Counted from the first letter of the stretch, positions 17,161 through 26,288 are shown. The stretch: 64,000 nucleotides of DNA from Brevibacillus brevis (GCF_900637055.1 NZ_LR134338.1:1620001-1684000); one strand, 5' to 3'. A program made the numbers and translations. The notes: generated from the letters alone by a model not told the origin.

Positions 17161-17985
17161 GTGCAAGCATCAACACTGGCGGCTCTCAAGGAGCTCGCTT
17201 TGCAATGCGCCCGTTCAGCGGGTGAGCTGAGTCTGAAGCGAATGAAGGAGCCTTTTACCGTCGAGTATAAAACATCAGCCTCCGATCTTGTTACAGCCGT
17301 AGATAAAGAAGTGGAGAATCACGTCATTCAGATGATTCTTGCCCGCTTCCCTGATCACGGCATTCTTGGAGAAGAGAGTGCACATGCGGAGGACTACAAG
17401 CAGTATGACACGCTTTGGGTCATTGACCCGATTGATGGCACGACCAATTTTGTTCATCAGCAAATCAATTTTTCCGTCTCCATTGCCGTCTACCATAAGG
17501 GAGAGGGAATGGTCGGAGCGGTTTACGATCCTTCCAGAGACGAGTTGTTTTATGCGGTAAAAGGGGAAGGGGCTTTTCTCAATGATCGTCCCTTGCAGGT
17601 GAATCGAGAAGTGAGCTTAGAACAGGCTTTGTTATGCACGAGCGTATTTTGGAACAAGCGCGCAGAGCAGATCGGCGTCGACTTGATCGTGAAAAAGCTT
17701 GCCGGGAAGGTTCGCGGAATGCGCCTGCTAGGAAGCGCCGCTCTGGAGATGGCATATGTGGCTGCAGGAAGACTGGATGGCTACGTCAGCATGCAGCTCA
17801 ATGCGTGGGATTTCGGGGCAGCTCGCATTATTGTAGAGGAAGCGGGCGGCCGCGTGACGACCATGATGGGGACACCACTGCCGTACGATCAAAAAAGCAG
17901 CGTGATGGCTTGCAACCCGACTTTTTATGAGGAGCTGCAGCATTACCTGAAATCGGAACATACCGATGTACCTTCACAAAATTAA
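17161..17985 (+). CDS. suhB: Inositol monophosphatase family protein (SuhB-like)
   Basis: 274 residues of the lithium-sensitive Mg2+-dependent phosphatase superfamily. Metal and catalytic motifs are intact: GILGEES, DPIDGTTNFVH, and the C-terminal WDFGAARIIVEEAGG. It should hydrolyse myo-inositol-1-phosphate or a related phosphate ester. GTG at 17161 is preferred because AGGTGG ends eight bases upstream; an in-frame GTG at 17149 lies inside that ribosome-binding site. Monocistronic with its own terminator. Confidence 0.92.
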   Translation: MQASTLAALKELALQCARSAGELSLKRMKEPFTVEYKTSASDLVTAVDKEVENHVIQMILARFPDHGILGEESAHAEDYKQYDTLWVIDPIDGTTNFVHQQINFSVSIAVYHKGEGMVGAVYDPSRDELFYAVKGEGAFLNDRPLQVNREVSLEQALLCTSVFWNKRAEQIGVDLIVKKLAGKVRGMRLLGSAALEMAYVAAGRLDGYVSMQLNAWDFGAARIIVEEAGGRVTTMMGTPLPYDQKSSVMACNPTFYEELQHYLKSEHTDVPSQN

Positions 17986-17995
17986 TTGTCACAAG

Positions 17996-18030
17996 AACCC
18001 GCTGGACATGCGCATCCGGTGGGTTTTCTT
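17996..18030 (+). terminator. Terminator after suhB-like gene
   Basis: AACCCGCTGG (17996-18005) pairs with CCGGTGGGTT (18016-18025, one G-U pair), followed by a T-rich tail. Confidence 0.85.
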
Positions 18031-18151
18031 TTGCTGTGCATATTGGGTTTTCGTTTGGACGTCGGTTGCATATGCTATAAAAGCATAGCCGGAAACGAGC
18101 AGCAAGTGTATTTGTTACGACGGCGGCTTGTCCGAATAAGGGGGAATAACC

Positions 18152-19234
18152 ATGACCCTGATCGAGGAAAGTGTAAAGTTGATCCTTCAGCATCAAGCGA
18201 GTACCGGGGCGTATCTCGCTTCACCCGCATTTGTCCACTATCAGTATGCGTGGCTCCGTGATGGAACATTTACGGCCTACGCGATGAACCGTACCGGCAA
18301 CCATGAGAGCGCCCGCAAGTTCTACCAATGGTGCGATGATGTGATCCGAAAGCATGAGACAAAGGCAAGAGCAGCCATTACGGCAGTAAAAAAAGGCTTT
18401 GATAAAAATGATGCGGGGAACGACCGCTTTTTGCATACGCGCTATACAGCTGACGGCGAAGAAGTAACAGGCGAATGGGGCAGCTTTCAGCTAGATGGCT
18501 ACGGGACATGGCTGTGGGGGCTGGCTGAGCATGTGCAGATGAGTGGGGAGCATGAATTGATTCACGAGCTGAAGCCTTCTATTGAACTGACGATTGACTA
18601 TGTAGTGACGTGCTGGCAGCTCCCTAACTTTGATTGCTGGGAAGAAGGAGGAGACCGAATCCATCCGGTGACGCTAGGAGCCATTTATGCCGGGCTCAAG
18701 GCGATGGAGCCTTATTTGTCCGACCGAGCTTCCGAACTCGCTTGGCAAGGAGAGACCATTCGCCAATTTATACGCGAGCATGGCACAGCCAACGGGCGAT
18801 TGATAAAATCAGTCGGGGATCATTCTGTAGATGCAAGTCTGCTCTGGCTGGCACTGCCGTATGGGATTGTCACCGTAGATGATCCGCTCATGATCCGGAC
18901 CGTGCAGGCCATCGAAGAGGAGCTGCGCGCAGGGTACGGTGTGCATCGCTACCCGGCTGATACGTATTACGGCGGGGGACAGTGGCTGCTGTTATCTGCG
19001 TGGTTGGGCTGGTATTACGTGAAAACGGGCAGGCGTGAAGAAGCGGAAAAGATAGCCGCGTGGATTATTTCTCAGCGGCAAGCGAGCGGACTGCCTGAAC
19101 AAGTGCAGGAGCATTTGCTTTCTCCGGCGCATTATGAGTGGTGGGTCGAGAGGGCAGGACATCCCGCTGTGCCGCTCCTTTGGTCGCATGCGATGTTTCT
19201 CGTGTTGGCGGCAGAGCTCGGTATGCAGCACTAG
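18152..19234 (+). CDS. Glycoside hydrolase family 15 (glucoamylase-like) protein
   Basis: 360 residues comprising only the (alpha/alpha)6-barrel domain; typical bacterial glucoamylases have an extra N-terminal beta-sandwich and about 650 residues. The substrate-binding motif YQYAWLRDGTF is near the N-terminus. The general acid candidate is Glu164 or Glu165 in FDCWEEGGDRI, and a C-terminal LPEQV may carry the general base. No signal peptide, so cytoplasmic action on an alpha-glucan or oligosaccharide is likely. Start supported by AGGGGGAA upstream. Exact substrate is not assignable. Confidence 0.87.
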   Translation: MTLIEESVKLILQHQASTGAYLASPAFVHYQYAWLRDGTFTAYAMNRTGNHESARKFYQWCDDVIRKHETKARAAITAVKKGFDKNDAGNDRFLHTRYTADGEEVTGEWGSFQLDGYGTWLWGLAEHVQMSGEHELIHELKPSIELTIDYVVTCWQLPNFDCWEEGGDRIHPVTLGAIYAGLKAMEPYLSDRASELAWQGETIRQFIREHGTANGRLIKSVGDHSVDASLLWLALPYGIVTVDDPLMIRTVQAIEEELRAGYGVHRYPADTYYGGGQWLLLSAWLGWYYVKTGRREEAEKIAAWIISQRQASGLPEQVQEHLLSPAHYEWWVERAGHPAVPLLWSHAMFLVLAAELGMQH

Positions 19235-19261
19235 CCAGGAAGAGGCTCTTCCTGGCTTTTC
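19233..19261 (+). terminator. Terminator after the GH15 gene
   Basis: AGCCAGGAAG pairs with CTTCCTGGCT around a short loop (19233-19257), followed by TTTT. The stop codon TAG overlaps its base. Confidence 0.82.
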
Positions 19262-19326
19262 TTATTACTGACATCTATTGACACCATTTGTTGCTATGCT
19301 CATCTCAGGACCGAACAGAGTGGCGT

Positions 19327-20253
19327 TCAACCGGGATAAAAATGACACAGAGCATGAAGCTCTTTACGCAGCCAGTCGATTAGTTCAGCAGGCTCCTCTA
19401 CTGTCGCTTCTCTTCCCAGACCAAGTACAAACCGGGCTACCCAATCTATTTCGGAGAGAGCGACGGTGTCGGTAATGAAACCGGAGCCATCTGCCAGAAG
19501 CGTAATCTGATTACCGAATTGATGGTGGCTTTCGGCTAGTTTACAGCCTTTTCTCGTCAAACGAATTCGCAGGGGAAGCTGCTCTGGTTCTTCATACTGC
19601 GAGACATGCGGATCAGGGACGACGGAAGGGGCATCGACAATCATCATGGCTTGGATGCGGTCAACACGCAGCTTGACTGTGCATCCCCTGAGAAAGCAGA
19701 AGCATTTGCAGTACCAGTAGCCATCGAAGGCATACAAATAATCGGGCTGAATGATTCTGGTGCTTTGTCGGTTGAGAGAGTCGTACGCAATTTCCACAGT
19801 TTGTTGTGACAGAGCAGCATCCAACAGCGGCCGCAAAAAGGGAGCCTCCACCCTTCTGCTCGGGTTCGTCACCCGCAGTTTTTTGCGAAGCTGCTCTACT
19901 CTAGTCAAAGGATCTGTGGGAAGACTCGCAAGCAGCTTGGCGATCACAGACAAAGTTTCTTTTGCAAATGGCTTGTCTGTATAGGAGAGAAGAGCTTCAT
20001 ACGACAAAATCAGAGCAACGGCTTCCTCTGTCGTGAGGGCAAGGGGCGCCAGCTGATGAGATCGAATCAGTCTGTATCCACCGCCAGGACCGGGGGAAGC
20101 TTGCAAGGGCGCACCTGCCTCGCTGAGCAAGTGCAAGTCACGCAGCATGGTTCGTTTGGACACGGACAACGTATCGGCTAAGTCACCCACGGTAAAGGTT
20201 TTTCCTGTGTGGAAAAGCGCAAGCAGTTCAAGTAAACGACCTGTTCGGTTCAT
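19327..20253 (-). CDS. YafY/WYL-domain transcriptional regulator
   Basis: 308 residues: N-terminal HTH_11 (about residues 1-60; TVGDLADTLSVSKRTMLRDL), central WYL domain (about 135-210; the diagnostic motif appears as GYWYCKCFCFLR), and C-terminal WCX region. WYL proteins bind nucleotide- or nucleic-acid-like ligands. It is divergent from an alpha/beta hydrolase only 45 bp away, so the two probably share a control region. Its likely target is that neighbour. Confidence 0.9.
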   Translation of the reverse strand: MNRTGRLLELLALFHTGKTFTVGDLADTLSVSKRTMLRDLHLLSEAGAPLQASPGPGGGYRLIRSHQLAPLALTTEEAVALILSYEALLSYTDKPFAKETLSVIAKLLASLPTDPLTRVEQLRKKLRVTNPSRRVEAPFLRPLLDAALSQQTVEIAYDSLNRQSTRIIQPDYLYAFDGYWYCKCFCFLRGCTVKLRVDRIQAMMIVDAPSVVPDPHVSQYEEPEQLPLRIRLTRKGCKLAESHHQFGNQITLLADGSGFITDTVALSEIDWVARFVLGLGREATVEEPAELIDWLRKELHALCHFYPG

Positions 20254-20298
20254 ACGTATTCCTCGCTTAAGCTAAAACGAATGAAAGGATGAGTCAAC

Positions 20299-21162
20299 GT
20301 GAAGTCACTGACGGTTTATCAGCAGGAGACAAGGTTGCATGTGTTGGAAGGTGCGCGAAATGGTGAAACGATTTTGTTCTTGCACCCCCAAGGAGGGACC
20401 TCGTCCATCTGGAACGACATGTTACCTTATTTTTCAGAGGATTTCCACATCATTTGTATGGATCTGCGTGGGCATGGCCAATCTGAGCATGCGGCTACTG
20501 GCTACGATATCGGTACGCAATGTGAGGATATACGGGCAGTTCTCGATCATACAGGAGTAGAAAGAGCCCATCTGATTGGCAATTCTCTCGGCGGAGATTT
20601 CGCCACCTTTTTTGCAGCGACGTACCCTGACCGCGTGCGATCACTGATCAATCTGGATTCAGGCATGATTGATTTTGTGGGCCCGAATGGCGAGCGGGAA
20701 GGATCAAAAGCTGATATTTTGGAGCAGTATCGCAAGCGTACAGTGCCAGCGTTCCAGCATCGAGAGGAGTTCGCTCCGTACGCGAGGCAGCATTGGTATC
20801 CGTGGGACCCGTATTACGAAAAATGGTTTCAGCACGTGACGATCTACCCTCTGTCTGATGGGCTGATCACGTATCAGATACCCGCTGCGATTAACCTTCA
20901 AATCATGGAAACAGTCTGTGATTTGCACTATGAAGATGCCTACGCACAAATGAGATGCCCGGTTCTGTTTCTCCCGGCGGAGACAGAGCCAAAGCTCGAT
21001 GTGAAGCTCTCTCTCATCCAAAAGGTTACGAGGCATCCGCAAAGCAAAACGGTAGTCATTCCAAATTCCAAGCACTTGATGCCGATCGATGCGCCGCTAG
21101 CGACAAGCATGGAAATATTGGCGTTTCTAAAAGGCTTGGTGCTTGACAGTCCTTCTGGATAA
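20299..21162 (+). CDS. Alpha/beta hydrolase
   Basis: 287 residues of the alpha/beta-hydrolase fold. The oxyanion-hole region is FLHPQGGTSSIW, the nucleophile elbow is GNSLGGD with Ser96, and the catalytic His259 is in NSKHLMPIDAP; the acid is probably the Asp/Glu in the PAETEPKLD loop. Substrate unknown. GTG start with GAAAGGATGAG upstream. Its 3' end overlaps the convergent EamA gene by 36 bp. Divergent from a WYL regulator 45 bp upstream. Confidence 0.88.
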   Translation: MKSLTVYQQETRLHVLEGARNGETILFLHPQGGTSSIWNDMLPYFSEDFHIICMDLRGHGQSEHAATGYDIGTQCEDIRAVLDHTGVERAHLIGNSLGGDFATFFAATYPDRVRSLINLDSGMIDFVGPNGEREGSKADILEQYRKRTVPAFQHREEFAPYARQHWYPWDPYYEKWFQHVTIYPLSDGLITYQIPAAINLQIMETVCDLHYEDAYAQMRCPVLFLPAETEPKLDVKLSLIQKVTRHPQSKTVVIPNSKHLMPIDAPLATSMEILAFLKGLVLDSPSG

Positions 21163-22029
21163 CCGAGGCTTCATCGTGGAGAGCAGGACACCGATAAGCG
21201 TCACAACGCCACCAGCCATCGTCACAAGCGTAGGACCTTCACCCAGCCACACCCAAGCAATCAGAAAAGCAAGCACTGGCGTCATGTAAAGGGAGGTAGT
21301 AGCCTCCGATGTACCAACGACAGAAGTCACATAGGCGAGGGACAAATAAGCAACAACACTAGGGAAAATGCCCAAATACGCAGCACTGAGTGTCACATCC
21401 CAAGGCGCTTGGGCTATCGCTGTGCCAAGCCCGGGCAGAAAGAAGAGCATACATAAGGTACCTGCCCATAAGGTGTAGGCGGTAAACGCGAAAACACCGT
21501 ATTTTTCTACGAATGGCTTCTGAAACGCAAAGTAAATGCTTTCGCTAATGGCTGCCAACAAAATCAAGAATATTCCGTCTGTTAATAGAAGAGTCTCCCC
21601 TGTGCCAATCGAGCAGATGGCGACTCCGAGAAAACTGATCAGTGCACCTAACCAGCCTCTCACTCCGAAATGCTCCCGGAAAAATAGGAGAGCGAGGAGA
21701 GCCGAAAAGATCGGCGTCGTCGTGACCAAAAGGCTGGCTACACCTGCACTTACAGTCATCTCGCCGTAGTTGAGTGCTGTATGGTAAACGGCGAAACCCA
21801 AGCCCCCAAGCATAAGGATAGCTGGGACATCCTTTAACTCCGGCAGACGGATGCGGAAAAAGAGTGCGAGTATCCCGAGAAAAAGAGAGCCGATCAGAAA
21901 GCGAAGCAGCGACAGATGCTCCGGCGAGTAGGCTTGCAGCCCAACGCGAATACCAGCAAAGGCCGAGGCCCATAACAAAATGCTGATGGCATGTGCAGCG
22001 AAAATACGACTTCTGACATGATGAAACAA
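21127..22029 (-). CDS. EamA/DMT family transporter
   Basis: 300 residues with ten hydrophobic segments in two EamA repeats (about residues 10-140 and 150-290), a typical drug/metabolite exporter of the inner membrane. The start is a TTG at 22029, supported by AGGAGGG eight bases upstream. Divergent from a MocR-type regulator. Such pairs often handle export of an amino acid or vitamin-like compound sensed by the regulator (inference). Confidence 0.9.
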   Translation of the reverse strand: MFHHVRSRIFAAHAISILLWASAFAGIRVGLQAYSPEHLSLLRFLIGSLFLGILALFFRIRLPELKDVPAILMLGGLGFAVYHTALNYGEMTVSAGVASLLVTTTPIFSALLALLFFREHFGVRGWLGALISFLGVAICSIGTGETLLLTDGIFLILLAAISESIYFAFQKPFVEKYGVFAFTAYTLWAGTLCMLFFLPGLGTAIAQAPWDVTLSAAYLGIFPSVVAYLSLAYVTSVVGTSEATTSLYMTPVLAFLIAWVWLGEGPTLVTMAGGVVTLIGVLLSTMKPRLSRRTVKHQAF

Positions 22030-22051
22030 GATAACTTCCCTCCTTTGAATG

Positions 22052-22152
22052 AAAAAACCAACCAGCTATTCACTGCTTCTTCTTTCTTTTTCATGGTAAT
22101 CAAGAAGTGGTAAAATATCTGCAACCACTCGGCTATCAAAAAAACCAACCAC
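22052..22152. promoter_or_regulatory. EamA/MocR intergenic control region with direct repeats
   Basis: AAAAAACCAACCA occurs twice in the same orientation (22052-22064 and 22139-22151), 87 bp apart, one near each gene start. A minus-strand promoter for the transporter is plausible between them (TTGATA, 16-bp spacer, TATTTT). MocR regulators such as GabR bind direct repeats in shared promoters, so these are candidate sites. Confidence 0.45.
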
Positions 22153-22194
22153 TTTTACCTACAAAGATGAGGAAGACAAAGGGGATCGATCAGG

Positions 22195-23622
22195 TTGCAC
22201 AGAGAGAAACGGTTGCCGAAATATCGGAAAATTATTGATTTTATCAAAGAAAAAATTTCGACAGGAGAATGGCCGATTGGCAGCAAAATCCCCAGCCAAC
22301 GCGAATTGGCACAATCGTTCGAGGTCAATCGGAGCACGGTCATTGCGGCATTGGAGGAGTTGACCGCAGACGGGTTGATCGAGGGAAAGCTGGGGATGGG
22401 CACTGTCGTCGTCAACAACACCTGGACACTGTTGGCTACGACACCACCTCCGGATTGGAGTGAGTATGTCCGATCTGGATTGCACAAGCCAAGCATGACG
22501 GCGGTTCAAGAAATCAATAAGCGTGAATTCCAGGCAGACCTGATTCAGCTGAGCAAAGGCGAGCTCTCCCCAGACATGTTTCCAGTCGATGCGATGAAGC
22601 AAGTCATGGAGCGGGTGACGAGGAATCTAAGCGGATTTGGATATGAAGAGCCGAGAGGGTACCTCCCCCTGCGCCAAGCGGTCAGTGATTATGTCGGACG
22701 ACAAGGAATTGCAGCTTCACCGTCTTCTGTCTTAATCGTGTCTGGTGCATTGCAGGCGCTCCAGCTGATTTCGGTCGGGTTATTGCATCGAGGTTCAACC
22801 GTGTTTTTGGAACAGCCTTCGTATCTCAATTCCTTGCATGTGTTCCAGTCGGCGGGGATGGAGCTTGCGGGATTGCCGATGGATCGCCAGGGGATGATTG
22901 CACAGGCGATCTATGCGAGGCGAAAACAGGAGCATGGTGCGATTCTGTACACCAATCCTTGCTTTCATAATCCAACAGGCATCCTGATGACAGAAAAACG
23001 CCGGCTGGAGCTGCTGCGGGTATGTGAAGAAGAGCGTCTGCCGATTATCGAGGATGACATTTACCGCGAGCTGTGGACGAAAGAGCCTCCACCGCTGCCG
23101 CTCAAGGCAAGAGATAAACATGGACATGTCCTGTACATTGGGAGCCTGTCCAAGACACTGACCCCCGGCTTGCGGATTGGATGGGTAGTGGGGCCTGAGC
23201 CAGTTATCGAACGTCTGGCCGATATCAAGATGCAGACGGACTACGGTGTCAGCTCTCTATCGCAACGTGTGGCGGAGGAGTGGCTGGCGAGTGGCTTGTA
23301 TGAAAAGCATATGCACAAGGTCAGAGAGCAGCTTGTTACGAGACGAGCGGCTGCCATCCGGGCGCTTACGAAGCACATGAGTGAACTCGCGACGTGGGAA
23401 GTGCCTGCCGGAGGATTTTTCATCTGGCTGAAAATGAACGAAAAGCTCTCGATGATGGAGCTCTTTACAGCAGCGAAACGCCAGGGCATTCTGCTGAATC
23501 CGGGCAATATTTACGGGGAGACGCAAGAAGGATATGTGCGGCTGTCGTATGGGTACTCGTCGATCGCCGATTTGGAATCCGGCATCGAAAGACTGGGTCA
23601 AATCGTCCGCAATATGAGATAA
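22195..23622 (+). CDS. MocR/PdxR-type GntR regulator with aminotransferase domain
   Basis: 475 residues: an N-terminal GntR winged helix (about residues 1-70; IPSQRELAQSFEVNRSTVIAALEEL), a linker, and a fold-type I aminotransferase-like domain (about 110-470). The PLP lysine is visible in IGSLSKTLTPGLRIGW. These proteins use PLP or its amino-acid adduct as effector to control a neighbouring gene. The start is TTG at 22195 with AAAGGGG about 10 bases upstream. Divergent from the EamA exporter, its probable target. Confidence 0.92.
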   Translation: MHREKRLPKYRKIIDFIKEKISTGEWPIGSKIPSQRELAQSFEVNRSTVIAALEELTADGLIEGKLGMGTVVVNNTWTLLATTPPPDWSEYVRSGLHKPSMTAVQEINKREFQADLIQLSKGELSPDMFPVDAMKQVMERVTRNLSGFGYEEPRGYLPLRQAVSDYVGRQGIAASPSSVLIVSGALQALQLISVGLLHRGSTVFLEQPSYLNSLHVFQSAGMELAGLPMDRQGMIAQAIYARRKQEHGAILYTNPCFHNPTGILMTEKRRLELLRVCEEERLPIIEDDIYRELWTKEPPPLPLKARDKHGHVLYIGSLSKTLTPGLRIGWVVGPEPVIERLADIKMQTDYGVSSLSQRVAEEWLASGLYEKHMHKVREQLVTRRAAAIRALTKHMSELATWEVPAGGFFIWLKMNEKLSMMELFTAAKRQGILLNPGNIYGETQEGYVRLSYGYSSIADLESGIERLGQIVRNMR

Positions 23623-23651
23623 AAGCAGAGGAAAGGTGGGGATGGAAGAAA

Positions 23652-24434
23652 ATGGGGTATATAGAAATCACGAAAAAGAATATAGAAACGGAGCACATAT
23701 GCTGTGCATTAGGTGCAAAACAATACGAGAATGCAGTAGCCGAGAAGAAGAAGTGGCTGACAGAGCGAATGGATGAAGGATTGGTTTTTTATCGCTTGGA
23801 TGAGCGGGCAAAAGTGTTTATTGAATACTTGCCTGCGGAAATGGCATGGGTTCCTATTGAAGCGCCCAATTATATGTATATCAACTGCTTGTGGGTGTCT
23901 GGCAGATATAAAGAGAACGGGTATGCGAAACAATTGTTGCATCATTGCAAGGAAGATGCCATCAAACGAGGCATGGACGGAATCGTTCATATCGTAGGGA
24001 AGAACAAGTACCCGTATTTGAGTGAGAGACGTTTTTTTGAACATATGGGGTTTGAACTGGCAGACCAAGCAGAACCGTATTTTCAATTAGTGGCATGGAA
24101 ATGGAATGGACAAGCTGCTATGCCGTCCTTTAAGAAAACAGGAACGACTTCTTCAAAGGAGAAAGGTGTCACCATTTATTACACAGCACAGTGTCCATTT
24201 GCTGTTGGTGTTTTGGAAGAGCTGAGAAAAGTAGCGGAAGCGAAAAGTGTCCCCTTTCATGCGTACAGGTTGACAACGAGAGAAGCAGCACAGAACGCGC
24301 CTGTCATATGGACGACCTTTGGCTTGTTTTATCATGGTGAATTTATTACCCATGAAATCATGAGTGCCAATAAATTTGAAAAATGGCTAACAGAGCATCT
24401 TGTACACAAAAAGCCCCGCCAATCCCCCCAATAG
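23652..24434 (+). CDS. YoaP-like GNAT acetyltransferase
   Basis: 260 residues. The N-terminal GNAT domain (about 1-150) includes YINCLWVSGRYKENGYAKQLL, the acetyl-CoA-binding segment. The C-terminal YoaP-type domain (about 170-250) has a thioredoxin-like beginning (YYTAQCPFAVGVLEELRKV) with a single cysteine. The architecture and length match Bacillus YoaP; substrate unknown. The start ATG at 23652 follows a GGTGGGG-containing region. It lies 29 bp after the MocR gene and may be read with it. Confidence 0.82.
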   Translation: MGYIEITKKNIETEHICCALGAKQYENAVAEKKKWLTERMDEGLVFYRLDERAKVFIEYLPAEMAWVPIEAPNYMYINCLWVSGRYKENGYAKQLLHHCKEDAIKRGMDGIVHIVGKNKYPYLSERRFFEHMGFELADQAEPYFQLVAWKWNGQAAMPSFKKTGTTSSKEKGVTIYYTAQCPFAVGVLEELRKVAEAKSVPFHAYRLTTREAAQNAPVIWTTFGLFYHGEFITHEIMSANKFEKWLTEHLVHKKPRQSPQ

Positions 24435-24446
24435 GCGAGGGCTTTG
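24410..24446. terminator. Bidirectional terminator between YoaP-like and LysR genes
   Basis: AAAGCCCCGCC pairs with GGCGAGGGCTTT around a C/A-rich loop (about 24410-24445), with A-rich and T-rich flanks. It serves both convergent genes. Confidence 0.8.
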
Positions 24447-24455
24447 TTCGTGTGG

Positions 24456-25337
24456 CTACTTGCTCGTTGGCGTGAAGTCCATGCCTTTTACATATTGCTG
24501 GCTGTGAACGGCGAACTCTGCCGTGAGCGGGGAGATCGACTGCCAGTTGCGCACCGCGAGCACCACTTCCCTTGTAATCGGGGGTGACAGAGGGATCGCT
24601 ACAACCTTGGGGATGACAGGTGGCATGTACAGCTCAGGCATGATGGTGACGCCGATATACTCCTGAACCATGGTCAAAATCGTATACACCTCACGCACTT
24701 CAAACGTAACTGTTGGATTGATGTGATTCTCTTGCAGCATTTTTCGGATGCAGCCATCCTTTGGCATGATAAAACAACGCTCCGCGATTTCGGAAAAACG
24801 AAGGGTCTGACTGTCTTTTAACGGATGGGTATCTGGCAAAATGACCATCATTTCGTCTTGCAAGAGCGGCAACGTTTGCATTTCCTTATCAGGCAAAACG
24901 GTAAAGGCAATGTCAACAACCGAGCTGTGCAGCCAGTTGCTAATTTCATCACTATCGCCTTCCAAAAGCAGGATGTCCACGGCCGGAAACCGCTTGCGAA
25001 AGTCGCCCAAAAGTCCGGGCAAGAAGCGGGAGGCAACGCTGGGGATCGAGGCAATGCGCAGGGTGCCGGACGCAATCCCGCGTGCCACGTTTGCTTCCTC
25101 CGTCATGCAGGATGTGATGTTCAAAATGTCGCGAGCGTGCCCAAGCATTCGCTCTCCGATGCTCGTCGGAGTGATCCCGCTGCGACTTCGCTGAAAAAGA
25201 CTGACGCCTAGCTCTTTTTCCAGGGCCTGAATCATTTGCGAGACGGCGGATTGCGTAAAGCCGATTTCTTCTGCTGCCCGCGTAAAGCTTCCAGCTTTTG
25301 CTGCGGCGACAAACACTTGCAGTTGGGTAAGCGTCAT
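24456..25337 (-). CDS. LysR family transcriptional regulator
   Basis: 293 residues: N-terminal HTH_1 (about 1-60; GSFTRAAEEIGFTQSAVSQMIQ) and a C-terminal type 2 periplasmic-binding-fold effector domain (about 90-290). Effector unknown. Divergent from the SagB-type oxidoreductase gene, with a strong palindrome in between. It probably autoregulates and controls that neighbour. Confidence 0.92.
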   Translation of the reverse strand: MTLTQLQVFVAAAKAGSFTRAAEEIGFTQSAVSQMIQALEKELGVSLFQRSRSGITPTSIGERMLGHARDILNITSCMTEEANVARGIASGTLRIASIPSVASRFLPGLLGDFRKRFPAVDILLLEGDSDEISNWLHSSVVDIAFTVLPDKEMQTLPLLQDEMMVILPDTHPLKDSQTLRFSEIAERCFIMPKDGCIRKMLQENHINPTVTFEVREVYTILTMVQEYIGVTIMPELYMPPVIPKVVAIPLSPPITREVVLAVRNWQSISPLTAEFAVHSQQYVKGMDFTPTSK

Positions 25338-25350
25338 GTCTCCTTGTTCC

Positions 25351-25374
25351 TTTCATTAGTTTTCTCTAATGAAA
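25351..25374. promoter_or_regulatory. LysR operator, perfect palindrome
   Basis: TTTCATTAG-N6-CTAATGAAA: perfect 9-bp arms, 14 bp upstream of the LysR start codon. Such a dyad fits the T-N11-A form of LysR recognition sites. Confidence 0.65.
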
Positions 25375-25386
25375 AATATTATAAAT

Positions 25387-25421
25387 CATTGTTTTACTAA
25401 TGGAAAAGAGCTTCGTATAGT
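25387..25421 (+). promoter_or_regulatory. Promoter of the SagB-type gene with second LysR-like site
   Basis: TTTACT (25393-25398), a 17-bp spacer and TATAGT (25416-25421). The -35 lies inside CATTGTTTTACTAATG (25387-25402), a degenerate copy of the upstream palindrome. The arrangement matches the recognition and activation sites of LysR-controlled promoters. Confidence 0.55.
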
Positions 25422-25461
25422 AAAAGGCATCACCACCAAGAAAATACGAGGAGGAACATAG

Positions 25462-26244
25462 ATGCATCCCGAATGGCAGCGAATTGCAAATGAATTTATC
25501 GAGGCGACCTCTTACCGGGTGGGCGAGCTGGAAAAAGGCTGGGCCTCTCGTTACGATTTTTCGAAAAGACCGGCGACGTATTTGCGCTATGAAGAGGTAT
25601 TTACCCGCATTGACTTGGGCAAGCCGGAGTTTCCAGCGTCCGTGGATTTGTGGGAGGTCCTCGCCAATCGAAGATCCAAGCGTAATTTCTTGAAGCAGCC
25701 CATGACACTTAACGAATTGAATCTCCTGCTGTGGGGTACACAGGGCATCACAGATGATATGGGAGACTATCAATTACGCACGACTCCGTCTGCAGGTGCC
25801 TTGTATCCGATTGAGACGTACCTGATGATTAACAACGTGGAGGGACTGGAGAAAGGTCTGTATCACCTGGATGTACAGAATTGGTGCTTGGAGGGACTGA
25901 AGAGAGAAGACACATCCGAGATCGCCTATCTGTTCACCGAAGAACAAGAGGTGACGAGACGGGCTGCTGTCAATTTTGTTTGGACAGCGATGGTGGATCG
26001 CACGAAAGACAAATACAAAGAGCGTGCGTACCGCTATATTTGGTGGGATTCCGGGCACGTGTCGCAGAACCTGCATTTGGTAGCAAACGGACTGGGGCTA
26101 GGGGTAACGACGATTGGTCACTGGATGGATCATGACATGAACGAGTATTTAGGCATTGATGGCACGTCCCATTTGTCTGTTTTGATGGCATCAGTAGGCA
26201 AAATCGCAGGTGGACATTGGCTGACGGACCGTCGACCGGAATAA
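25462..26244 (+). CDS. SagB/ThcOx-type FMN oxidoreductase (nitroreductase superfamily)
   Basis: 260 residues of the SagB-type dehydrogenase family: FMN-binding RRSKRNF near the start, LLLWGTQGIT, the characteristic RTTPSAGALYPIETYL, and GLGVTTIGHWMD near the end. Homologues oxidise azolines in RiPP biosynthesis, but no precursor, cyclodehydratase or exporter gene lies nearby, so this is a stand-alone oxidoreductase of unknown substrate. Ribosome-binding site GAGGAGG upstream; regulated by the divergent LysR gene (inference). Confidence 0.87.
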   Translation: MHPEWQRIANEFIEATSYRVGELEKGWASRYDFSKRPATYLRYEEVFTRIDLGKPEFPASVDLWEVLANRRSKRNFLKQPMTLNELNLLLWGTQGITDDMGDYQLRTTPSAGALYPIETYLMINNVEGLEKGLYHLDVQNWCLEGLKREDTSEIAYLFTEEQEVTRRAAVNFVWTAMVDRTKDKYKERAYRYIWWDSGHVSQNLHLVANGLGLGVTTIGHWMDHDMNEYLGIDGTSHLSVLMASVGKIAGGHWLTDRRPE

Positions 26245-26249
26245 GCAGC

Positions 26250-26286
26250 AAAAAAGGATGGGCATAAGAAGCCGCATCCTTTTTTC
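26250..26286. terminator. Bidirectional terminator
   Basis: AAAAAAGGATG (26250-26260) pairs with CATCCTTTTTT (26275-26285) between the convergent SagB-type and SGNH hydrolase genes. Confidence 0.88.
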
Positions 26287-26288
26287 AT

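Noticed and set aside
25462..26244. A RiPP biosynthesis cluster around the SagB-type gene
   Set aside because: No precursor peptide, YcaO, cyclodehydratase or exporter gene nearby.
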